Assembly (NCBI GenBank): GCA_017417085.1
Contig: JAFPZV010000034.1
Location: 1-6,878 of the forward strand
Length of the DNA: 6,878 nucleotides
DNA from: Deltaproteobacteria bacterium
GTDB lineage: Bacteria > Desulfobacterota > Desulfuromonadia > Desulfuromonadales > JAAYDE01
Direction of reading: 5' to 3'
In this document: piece after piece, positions 1 to 6,878 of the stretch
Layout: the number at the start of each line of letters is the position of its first letter
How positions within the stretch are numbered: the stretch's first letter is position 1
The notes under the pieces: generated by a model
What the model saw: only the letters and a program-made list of their open reading frames with translations
Database searches by the model: none
Told to the model about the DNA's origin: nothing
Translations under genes and position numbers: made by a program

Positions 1-2
1 CG

Positions 3-557
3 ATCGCCATTACCGATCACGGCGATTTTACCAATTTTGAGCTGATCATCCCGCGGCTGAAAAAAGCGGTGGCGAGCCTGCGGCGGCACGGCATCGAGGT
101 GCTGGCCGGCATTGAACTGACCCACTTGCCGCCCGAGCTGATGGTGGAGGCGGTTGTTGAGGCCCGCCGTCTGGGCGCGCAGATTGTGGTTTGTCACGGC
201 GAGACGCTGGTGGAGCCGGTGCCGCCGGGCACGAATCGCGCGGCGATTGAGGCCGGCGTCGATATCCTTGCCCATCCCGGCCTGATAACGGAAGCGGAGG
301 TGCGGCTGGCGGCGCAAAAAGGCGTGGCGCTGGAGCTGACCACCCGCCGCGGCCATTCGCTCTCCAACGGGTATGTGGCACGTCTGGCGCTGCAATGCGG
401 GGCGCAGCTGGTGATCGACACCGACTCCCATTCCCCGGACGATCTTACTCCCTGGGCGCAGGCAGAGCGCATCGCGCGCGGGGCGGGACTTGACGAGGCT
501 CAGGTCGCGGCGGCCCACGCCAATTCGGAGCGGCTGCTGAAACGGCTCACATCCTGA
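3..557 (+). CDS. PHP-domain phosphatase (histidinol-phosphatase-like), 5' end missing
   Basis: The reading frame is open from the left edge, so the true start lies upstream; 184 residues are visible. PHP proteins are metal-dependent phosphoesterases of the histidinol-phosphatase/DNA polymerase PHP superfamily. Visible signatures in order, numbered from the first visible codon: ITDHGDF at 4-10 (TDH metal motif), CHGE with His65, AHPG with His91, RGHS with His118, and DTDSH with His143. The N-terminal HxH motif is expected just upstream, outside the window. Proteins of this type are usually about 210-230 residues, so roughly 30 residues are missing. The physiological substrate cannot be read from the sequence; the histidinol-phosphatase label is a family name only. 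The stop is followed by 112 bases before the M42 gene. A GTG at 69 is in frame, but conserved PHP sequence begins before it, so it is not the start. Confidence 0.85.
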   Translation: MAITDHGDFTNFELIIPRLKKAVASLRRHGIEVLAGIELTHLPPELMVEAVVEARRLGAQIVVCHGETLVEPVPPGTNRAAIEAGVDILAHPGLITEAEVRLAAQKGVALELTTRRGHSLSNGYVARLALQCGAQLVIDTDSHSPDDLTPWAQAERIARGAGLDEAQVAAAHANSERLLKRLTS

Positions 558-559
558 CG

Positions 560-607
560 ACTTTTTCGGAAGCGACAATTGACAAGCGCCGCGAGATCGG
601 AAAAAGT
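560..607. repeat. 8-bp perfect inverted repeat between the PHP and M42 genes
   Basis: ACTTTTTC at 560-567 is the exact reverse complement of GAAAAAGT at 600-607, with 32 bases between. A T-rich stretch (614-620) follows. The long loop and A/T-heavy arms make it a poor classical terminator. It could be a weak terminator for the PHP gene, an operator, or chance. Confidence 0.3.
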
Positions 608-669
608 AGGCAAAATTTTTTATTGAAAAGAAAAAGACACGCATATTTTCTTTTTATGGAGGCGCATAA

Positions 670-1740
670 ATGGAAAAACAGGATTGGGATTTTTTGCGGG
701 AACTGATGGCGGCTCCCAGCCCTTCGGGATATGAACAGCCGGCGCAGCGGCGGCTGCGTCAGGAAATGGAGGGCGTGGCCGACGAGATCCGTACCGACTT
801 TATGGGCAACGTCATTGTGCGGATTCGCGGCAAACGGGAAGATGCCCCGCGTGTAATGCTGGCCGGCCACTGCGACGAAATCGGCTTTATCGTCCAGCAT
901 ATTGATGATGACGGTTTCATCTACTTCAACCCCATCGGCGGCGTCGATCCGCATATCGTGCCGGCGCAGCGGGTGTACGTGCATACCGCCAGCGGTCCGG
1001 TTCTGGGCGTGGTGGGCAAAAAGCCCATTCACCTCATGGATACCAAGGATCGGGAAACGGTGGTAAAGTTTAAAAACCAGTACATCGACATCGGCACGAG
1101 CAGCCGGACAGAGACCGAGAAGCTGGTTGCCATCGGCGATCCGGTTACCTTTACCGCCGAGCTGGAAACTTTGCAGGGCGATCGCCTGACTTGCCGCGCC
1201 TTCGACGACAAGGCCGGGGCCTTTGTTGTGGCGCAGGTAATGAAGGAAGTCCGGCGGTTGGGCGGCGCGACCGCGGATCTCTATGGTGTCTTTACCGTGC
1301 AGGAGGAACTGGGACTGCGCGGTGCGAAGGCCAGCGCCTACGGTGTGAATCCGGATGTCGGCATTGCCATCGATACCACTTTTGCCTCCGACTGCCCGGA
1401 TATCAACAAGAAGGAAGTCGGTGAGATGAAACTGGGCGGAGGCCCCATCATTGCGCGCGGCGCCAATATCAATCCCAAAGTTTTCGAACTTTTGCGGACA
1501 ATCGCGCGCGAAAAGGCGATTCCGGTGCAGGTCGAGGCAATAGCCCGCGGCACCGGCACCGATGCCAACGTCATCCAGACCAACCGCGACGGTGTCGCCG
1601 CGGGCCTGGTGAGCCTGGCGCTGCGCAACCTGCATATGCCAACGGAAGTCATCTCCCGCACCGACATGGAGAACGCGGTCAAGCTCCTGGCGGCTGCGGT
1701 CATGCGGATCGAGCGGCGGGAAGACTTCATACCGGAATGA
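670..1740 (+). CDS. M42-family metallo-aminopeptidase
   Basis: A 356-residue cytosolic di-metal peptidase of the M42 family (glutamyl aminopeptidase/TET/endoglucanase-like). Members form large hollow oligomers that trim N-terminal residues from peptides. All five expected metal ligands and the catalytic Glu are present: AGHCDEIG (His67, with the Asp69 that orients catalysis), CRAFDDKAG (Asp179/Asp180, one of them bridging), VQEELGLRGA (Glu212 general base, Glu213 ligand), IDTT (Asp235) and NLHMPTE (His322). The spacing matches archaeal TET peptidases closely, so the enzyme should be active. Length is normal for the family. The ATG is preceded by TGGAGG at 657-662, seven bases away, which fixes the start. 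Peptide specificity cannot be inferred. The gene may be transcribed from its own promoter or with the PHP gene; no convincing promoter is visible in the 112-base gap. Confidence 0.93.
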   Translation: MEKQDWDFLRELMAAPSPSGYEQPAQRRLRQEMEGVADEIRTDFMGNVIVRIRGKREDAPRVMLAGHCDEIGFIVQHIDDDGFIYFNPIGGVDPHIVPAQRVYVHTASGPVLGVVGKKPIHLMDTKDRETVVKFKNQYIDIGTSSRTETEKLVAIGDPVTFTAELETLQGDRLTCRAFDDKAGAFVVAQVMKEVRRLGGATADLYGVFTVQEELGLRGAKASAYGVNPDVGIAIDTTFASDCPDINKKEVGEMKLGGGPIIARGANINPKVFELLRTIAREKAIPVQVEAIARGTGTDANVIQTNRDGVAAGLVSLALRNLHMPTEVISRTDMENAVKLLAAAVMRIERREDFIPE

Positions 1741-1748
1741 TTTTTCTG

Positions 1749-1786
1749 GAAAAAGCGGGGTACGGTTTGGGCCGCCCCGCTTTTTC
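1749..1786 (+). terminator. Intrinsic terminator after the M42 gene
   Basis: A perfect 12-bp stem pairs GAAAAAGCGGGG (1749-1760) with CCCCGCTTTTTC (1775-1786) around a 14-base loop. It begins 9 bases after the M42 stop. The A-run/T-run symmetry would let it act in both directions. It separates the M42 gene from guaBA. Confidence 0.85.
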
Positions 1787-1862
1787 ATAACTTTTTCCCT
1801 CCCTGGAAGAGACGTGAGAAAAATCCTTTCGGGGAAATGCCCAGTTTTTTAATGTGATGTGA

Positions 1863-1884
1863 CGGGAAGAAGCTTTTCGTCCCG
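1863..1884 (+). promoter_or_regulatory. Hairpin in the guaB leader
   Basis: CGGGA (1863-1867) pairs with TCCCG (1880-1884). After one A/G mismatch the stem continues as GAA/TTC, leaving a small loop. A pyrimidine-rich tract, CTCTTTACCTCTTT, follows at 1885-1898. It lies 65 bases before the guaB start, so it could be an attenuator-like leader element or simply the end of an upstream transcript. No guanine-riboswitch core, PurR-type operator or confident -35/-10 pair was recognised nearby, so the regulatory role is inference. Confidence 0.3.
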
Positions 1885-1907
1885 CTCTTTACCTCTTTAA
1901 TTTATAG

Positions 1908-3413
<1,506 letters not shown>

Positions 3414-3452
3414 GCAGACGGTGACGGTTTTTTTGGAAAAAAGGGAGAGCTT

Positions 3453-5009
<1,557 letters not shown>

Positions 5010-5098
5010 TTATTCCGTTACATTCTCGTTGAACCTGAAAATGGCTCTTATTTTGAGCCTATGAGCAGGAACGACTGAGGAGCAAAGAAGTACTAACT

Positions 5099-5140
5099 AA
5101 GCCTTGTGTTGCAATCTCCTTGCAGCATGAGGCTTTTTTA
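5099..5140 (+). terminator. Intrinsic terminator of guaBA
   Basis: A 16-bp stem including three G-T wobbles pairs 5099-5114 with 5120-5135 around the loop TCTCC. The outer arms are AAGCCT and AGGCTT, and the inner arms TTGCAA and TTGCAG pair fully apart from one wobble. The run TTTTTATTT follows immediately. It is well placed to end the guaBA transcript. Confidence 0.9.
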
Positions 5141-5217
5141 TTTCGTAGCCAAATATCGTTATGTTTATGGATGCCGTTCACTGAGCCGGACGATCTGGTA
5201 TGACAGGAGAACAAGAA

Positions 5218-5249
5218 ATGCCCAGGCCGTTCATTAACAGCCTGGGCAT
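5218..5249 (-). terminator. Terminator hairpin of the - strand symporter unit
   Basis: ATGCCCAGGC (5218-5227) and GCCTGGGCAT (5240-5249) form a perfect 10-bp stem. One C/A mismatch and a further GTT/AAC pairing extend it inward. Read on the - strand it is followed by TTTCTTGTT, and it lies 66 bases past the symporter stop codon. The T tract is imperfect, so efficiency is uncertain. Confidence 0.6.
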
Positions 5250-5315
5250 CGTTGATGCATGATGTTGATGCAATGTTAATATCTAAAAATTGTTAAAACC
5301 TGATAAGTCAAATGA

Positions 5316-5585
5316 TCAGCAAAGAACTCCTTTCTTTGAATTTCTAAGGACAGGAATCTGTGATTCATCTTTATCATCAATATGTTTACCTGCGTACTTT
5401 TTAGTCTCATGGGCGATCGTTCCCGAAAGGAGCAGAACTGCCACAATGTTCGGGATTGCCATAAAACCGTTCAGGATATCGGCTATATTCCATATGACAT
5501 TAAGTTCTGCCAAGGAGCCGGCGAAAATACCACATATCCAAAGAATTTTGTATGCCAGAATGATCTTCTCCCCAAATAAATATTC
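5316..5585 (-). pseudogene. C-terminal remnant of a sodium:alanine (AGCS) symporter
   Basis: The last 89 codons of an AGCS-family (TC 2.A.25) sodium-coupled alanine/glycine carrier, an inner-membrane protein normally about 450-480 residues long. The remnant begins exactly at the family motif EYLFGEK and includes two hydrophobic segments. The second carries WNIADILNG and the highly typical MAIPNIVAVLLLSG. A charged cytoplasmic tail follows. Upstream of EYLFG the frame runs into the left end of an IS200-type element and loses all similarity, so the gene is interrupted there. The missing four fifths is not found on the other side of the element. Many codons end in A or T (TTA, ATA, AAA, CTT, AGA), unlike the gua genes, which suggests a different origin or weaker selection. 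No start or function should be expected from this remnant. Confidence 0.85.
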
Positions 5586-5593
5586 TGGGTAAT

Positions 5594-5612
5594 CCCCCGG
5601 CTTTGCCGGGGG
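5594..5612 (+). repeat. Left-end subterminal palindrome of the IS200 element
   Basis: CCCCCGGC, loop TTT, GCCGGGGG: a perfect 8-bp stem, extended by a T-A pair at 5593/5613. It is identical to the right-end copy. In this family such hairpins are the TnpA binding sites, and the bases at their foot guide recognition of the cleavage site. Confidence 0.85.
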
Positions 5613-5642
5613 ACTAGTAGAGTTTGACTTATGCGGAAGTAG

Positions 5643-5695
5643 GTTCAAGCCTCCTCTTTGTGAGCTGCTCAGTGCGAGCAAGAGGAGGCTTGAAC
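5643..5695 (+). promoter_or_regulatory. Leader hairpin burying the tnpA ribosome-binding site
   Basis: GTTCAAGCCTCCTCTT (5643-5658) is the perfect complement of AAGAGGAGGCTTGAAC (5680-5695), with a 21-base loop. The right arm contains the Shine-Dalgarno GGAGG at 5684-5688 and ends directly before the ATG at 5696. In mRNA the ribosome site would be fully base-paired. IS200 is known to restrict transposase synthesis with a leader hairpin of this kind and to block readthrough from flanking genes. The same role is inferred here from structure alone. Confidence 0.85.
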
Positions 5696-6127
5696 ATGAA
5701 GAAGAATACTAGCTTAAGCCACACGGTGTGGGATTGCAAGTATCACATTGTGTGGATTCCCAAGTACAGGCGCAAAGTCTTGTACGGTAACATACGGAAA
5801 TATCTGAGAGATGTGTTTCATGAGTTGGCTCGGCAACACGAATGCGAAATAGTCGAAGGGCACCTTTGTATCGACCACGTTCATATGTGCATTGCAATTC
5901 CGCCGAAGTATTCGGTGAGTGAGGTGGTCGGCTTTATCAAGGGCAAGAGCGCCATTGCGATAGCACGTGATATGCAGGGTCGGGCGAGGAATTTTACCGG
6001 CCAAAGTTTTTGGGCACGTGGTTACTTCGTATCCACGGTAGGCCGCGATGAACAGGTTATCCGCGAGTACATTCGCAACCAGGAAGCTGAAGACAGGCGA
6101 CTGGAACAGCTGAGTTTGCTGCAATAG
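5696..6127 (+). CDS. tnpA: IS200-type Y1 HUH transposase
   Basis: A 143-residue single-strand DNA transposase that cuts and rejoins the element ends through a tyrosine-DNA intermediate. It carries the metal-binding HUH motif as HVH at 61-63 within IDHVHMCIAIPP, and catalytic Tyr125 in REYIRNQE with Gln129 one helical turn on, the arrangement seen in IS608 TnpA. The N-terminus KYHIVWIPKYRRKVL and the central FIKGKSA are typical IS200 family blocks. The start is the ATG at 5696, seven bases after the GGAGG. The frame remains open upstream to a TTG at 5624, but those 24 codons run through the regulatory hairpin and lack family similarity. The gene is full length with no frame break, so the element may be active. 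Expression is probably very low because its ribosome site is sequestered. Confidence 0.97.
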   Translation: MKKNTSLSHTVWDCKYHIVWIPKYRRKVLYGNIRKYLRDVFHELARQHECEIVEGHLCIDHVHMCIAIPPKYSVSEVVGFIKGKSAIAIARDMQGRARNFTGQSFWARGYFVSTVGRDEQVIREYIRNQEAEDRRLEQLSLLQ

Positions 6128-6168
6128 CCGCCTTTAGGCGGCCCAAGATTCAGCCGCTTTGAGCGGCT
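6127..6168 (+). repeat. Two tandem hairpins after tnpA
   Basis: GCCGCC-TTTA-GGCGGC (6127-6142) starts on the last base of the tnpA stop codon. AGCCGCT-TTG-AGCGGCT (6152-6168) follows ten bases later. Both are perfect and lack a T tract, so they are unlikely to be intrinsic terminators alone. They may stabilise the 3' end of the tnpA mRNA or add structure to the right end. Confidence 0.7.
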
Positions 6169-6180
6169 CACAGATACAAG

Positions 6181-6199
6181 CCCCCGGCTTTGCCGGGGG
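6181..6199 (+). repeat. Right-end subterminal palindrome of the IS200 element
   Basis: An exact copy of the left-end palindrome (CCCCCGGC-TTT-GCCGGGGG), in the same orientation and 587 bases from it, start to start. It is followed by TACTTGACTCAG, within which the right cleavage site should lie. Confidence 0.85.
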
Positions 6200-6244
6200 T
6201 ACTTGACTCAGCCTAACCGATGCATGATCAAAAATCCAATAAAA

Positions 6245-6733
6245 TCACGCTTTATCCTTCATCCCCAATCCGGTGCGTGCCGCCAGAGCGCGAACTTCCA
6301 AGTACCCGGCGATTTTCTCCAGCGGCAATCTGCCCGCTGACAGCATCCGGGCCGCACTATCGTGCTTTCCCTTGTTTTCGCCTTCCTTGCAGTCCGGAGA
6401 GATGCCTTTCCCATGGCCTCTGGCCCCCCCCCCCGGGTATCCACTTTGTCCGGTATGTTCATCACTGTCATGGGTTCACCTTTTTCGATAATGTTCTGCG
6501 TCTCTTCAAAACTGCGGTCTCCCGTCAGTTCCGCCATGAATTTCAGCACCGCATCCACGTGTTTAATCTCCTGTGCAAAAGGCTCGTAATCGCCGTTTCG
6601 CCGGATTCTGGCTACAACCCGGAAGTTGAAGACGGACGTCTCTTCATCTGTCAGCCAGGTGAAATATTTATTTTCCCAATTTTTTGCGTTGCTCCGCCAG
6701 GAAATCGGTGAGACCGGCAAAGGGAAAGGGCAG
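6245..6733 (-). pseudogene. Decayed 3' part of a nuclease/transposase-like gene (Rpn/YhgA-like)
   Basis: Three - strand frame segments together read as the C-terminal half of one protein. Segment 1 (about 6733-6677) gives LTDFLAEQRKK. Segment 2 (about 6681-6435) gives ENKYFTWLTDEE, FNFRVVARIRRNGDYEPF, EIKHVDAVLKFMAELTGD and MNIPDKVDTRG. Segment 3 (about 6423-6245) gives KHDSAARMLSAGRLPLEKIAGYL and RALAARTG, then TGA. The pattern FxFR...IKHVD...LTGDxxFEE...xxRG followed by AARML...LPLEKIA is what I associate with the C-terminal region of PD-(D/E)XK nuclease-family transposase-like proteins; the nuclease core is absent. One extra base near 6676 and a length change in the C11 tract (6424-6434) break the frame. 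The family name rests on pattern memory and is moderately sure; the pseudogene status is firmer. Confidence 0.6.
6424..6434. repeat. 11-base C homopolymer
   Basis: C11 followed by GGG (G11 on the coding - strand), located exactly where the nuclease-like gene changes frame. Tract lengths of 9 or 12 would restore the downstream frame; 11 does not. Such tracts slip during replication and are also prone to sequencing error. Confidence 0.9.
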
Positions 6734-6770
6734 GTGGGGGGAGCATGTTGTCGGATGCTTTGCAAAACAA

Positions 6771-6811
6771 AAACAGGCGGCTTAAATCACATGGATTTGA
6801 ACCGCCTGTTT
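6771..6811 (-). terminator. Strong terminator, usable in both directions
   Basis: AAACAGGCGG (6771-6780) pairs perfectly with CCGCCTGTTT (6802-6811). The stem extends inward by AAATC/GATTT pairing around a 5-base loop. On the - strand it is followed by TTTTTGTTTT. It sits 11 bases after the stop of the - strand gene that enters from the right, so it most likely ends that unit. The + strand side also has a T-rich tail (TGTTTTTATC). Confidence 0.85.
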
Positions 6812-6822
6812 GTTTTTATCGG

Positions 6823-6878
6823 TTACCCGGCTTCGAACCGGGATGCCTGTTCTTCAAGAAACGCTGTTTTTTTCAGGC
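6823..6878 (-). CDS. C-terminal end of an unidentified - strand gene
   Basis: From the right edge a - strand frame reads 17 full codons, LKKTAFLEEQASRFEAG, and ends in TAA at 6825-6823. Its close coupling to a strong terminator 11 bases later supports a genuine gene end. The sequence visible is too short to name a product; it resembles a charged, helical C-terminal tail. The 17-base segment CCCGGTTCGAAGCCGGG inside it also looks like a tRNA T-arm, but the rest of a tRNA is absent. Confidence 0.5.
   Translation of the reverse strand, partial: LKKTAFLEEQASRFEAG

Larger units (their letters stand above)
5010..5315. other. 306-base intergenic region between convergent units
   Basis: No credible gene was found here. 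It holds a small hairpin (GGCTC 5043-5047 with GAGCC 5055-5059), the guaBA terminator, and a second hairpin that appears to terminate - strand transcription. The stretches at 5060-5098 and 5141-5217 show no recognisable feature. Base composition is clearly more A/T-rich than in the gua genes, and marks the change from housekeeping to accessory DNA. Confidence 0.6.
5586..6210 (+). mobile_element. IS200-type insertion sequence (IS200/IS605 family, tnpA only)
   Basis: A roughly 625-base element with one gene, the Y1 transposase, and no tnpB/IscB partner. Identical 19-base palindromes lie near both ends (5594-5612 and 6181-6199), as expected for the subterminal hairpins recognised by TnpA on single-stranded DNA. 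The left tip is placed at 5586 because symporter coding sequence stops matching there. The right tip is not resolved; it should lie shortly after 6199, and 6210 is an estimate. There are no terminal inverted repeats or target duplication, as is normal for this family. All parts needed for single-strand excision and insertion appear intact. Confidence 0.85.

Noticed and set aside
579..616. A perfect TTGACA (-35-like) at 579-584 upstream of the M42 gene
   Set aside because: No reasonable -10 hexamer lies 16-18 bases downstream; the sequence there is AAAAGT-like. It is a single hexamer match only.
547..1788. A long - strand open frame opposite the M42 gene
   Set aside because: It has no family features and mirrors a fully supported M42 gene with intact active-site motifs; GC-rich genes often leave open antisense frames.
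1831..1850. GGG...CCC followed by a T6 tract before guaB, resembling a second terminator
   Set aside because: The stem has only three pairs, too weak to terminate, and a strong terminator already lies 45 bases upstream.
5624..5695. An upstream TTG start that would lengthen the transposase by 24 residues
   Set aside because: It has no ribosome site, its codons lie in the regulatory hairpin, and known IS200 transposases begin at the position of the ATG at 5696.
5586..6210. A possible RNA-guided TnpB/IscB or omega RNA companion to the transposase
   Set aside because: The element is too short, and no TnpB-like reading frame or fragment is present on either strand around it.
5254..6228. The direct repeat GATGCATGAT at 5254-5263 and 6219-6228, flanking the symporter remnant and the IS element
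   Set aside because: Chance 10-base repeats are expected in a window this long, the core is the common palindrome ATGCAT, similarity does not extend on either side, and IS200 elements make no target duplication.
6826..6842. A tRNA T-arm-like segment on the - strand (CCCGG-TTCGAAG-CCGGG)
   Set aside because: The bases that should form the anticodon stem mismatch, no D-arm is recognisable upstream, the implied acceptor and discriminator are atypical, and an open coding frame with its own terminator explains the stretch better.

Overview
The window looks like a bacterial chromosome segment. Its left three quarters is a compact, GC-rich housekeeping block on the + strand. Its right quarter is a patchy accessory region with a mobile element and broken genes. 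I infer the host only from protein style: the gua proteins mix Firmicute-like and proteobacterial-like features, and the truncated nuclease/transposase-like gene and the alanine-symporter remnant resemble genes I associate with Negativicutes (Acidaminococcaceae-like). This assignment is tentative because no rRNA or other decisive marker is present.

Layout. (1) 3-557: 3' part of a PHP-family metal-dependent phosphatase gene, cut by the window edge. (2) 670-1740: complete M42 aminopeptidase gene, closed by a clear intrinsic terminator at 1749-1786. (3) 1950-5009: guaB (IMP dehydrogenase) and guaA (GMP synthase), 39 bases apart, behind a 209-base spacer that holds the M42 terminator and a hairpin-bearing leader. 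Together the two enzymes carry IMP to XMP to GMP. The unit ends in a long-stemmed intrinsic terminator at 5099-5140. (4) 5218-5585, - strand: a terminator hairpin and the last 89 codons of a sodium:alanine symporter, convergent to guaBA and visibly richer in A/T-ending codons. (5) About 5586-6210: an IS200-type single-strand transposon inserted directly at the symporter break. It has identical 19-base palindromes near both ends, an intact 143-residue Y1 HUH transposase, and a 16-bp perfect leader hairpin that buries the transposase ribosome-binding site. (6) 6245-6733, - strand: a decayed 3' fragment of a nuclease/transposase-like gene, with one reading-frame break at an 11-base C tract and another near 6676. 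(7) 6771-6878: a strong terminator behind the last 17 codons of a - strand gene that enters from the right edge.

I do not see a new defence or RNA-guided system here. The best leads are the translation-blocking leader of the IS200 element, the missing remainder of the symporter on the far side of the insertion (which implies a deletion or rearrangement), and the homopolymer-interrupted nuclease-like gene.
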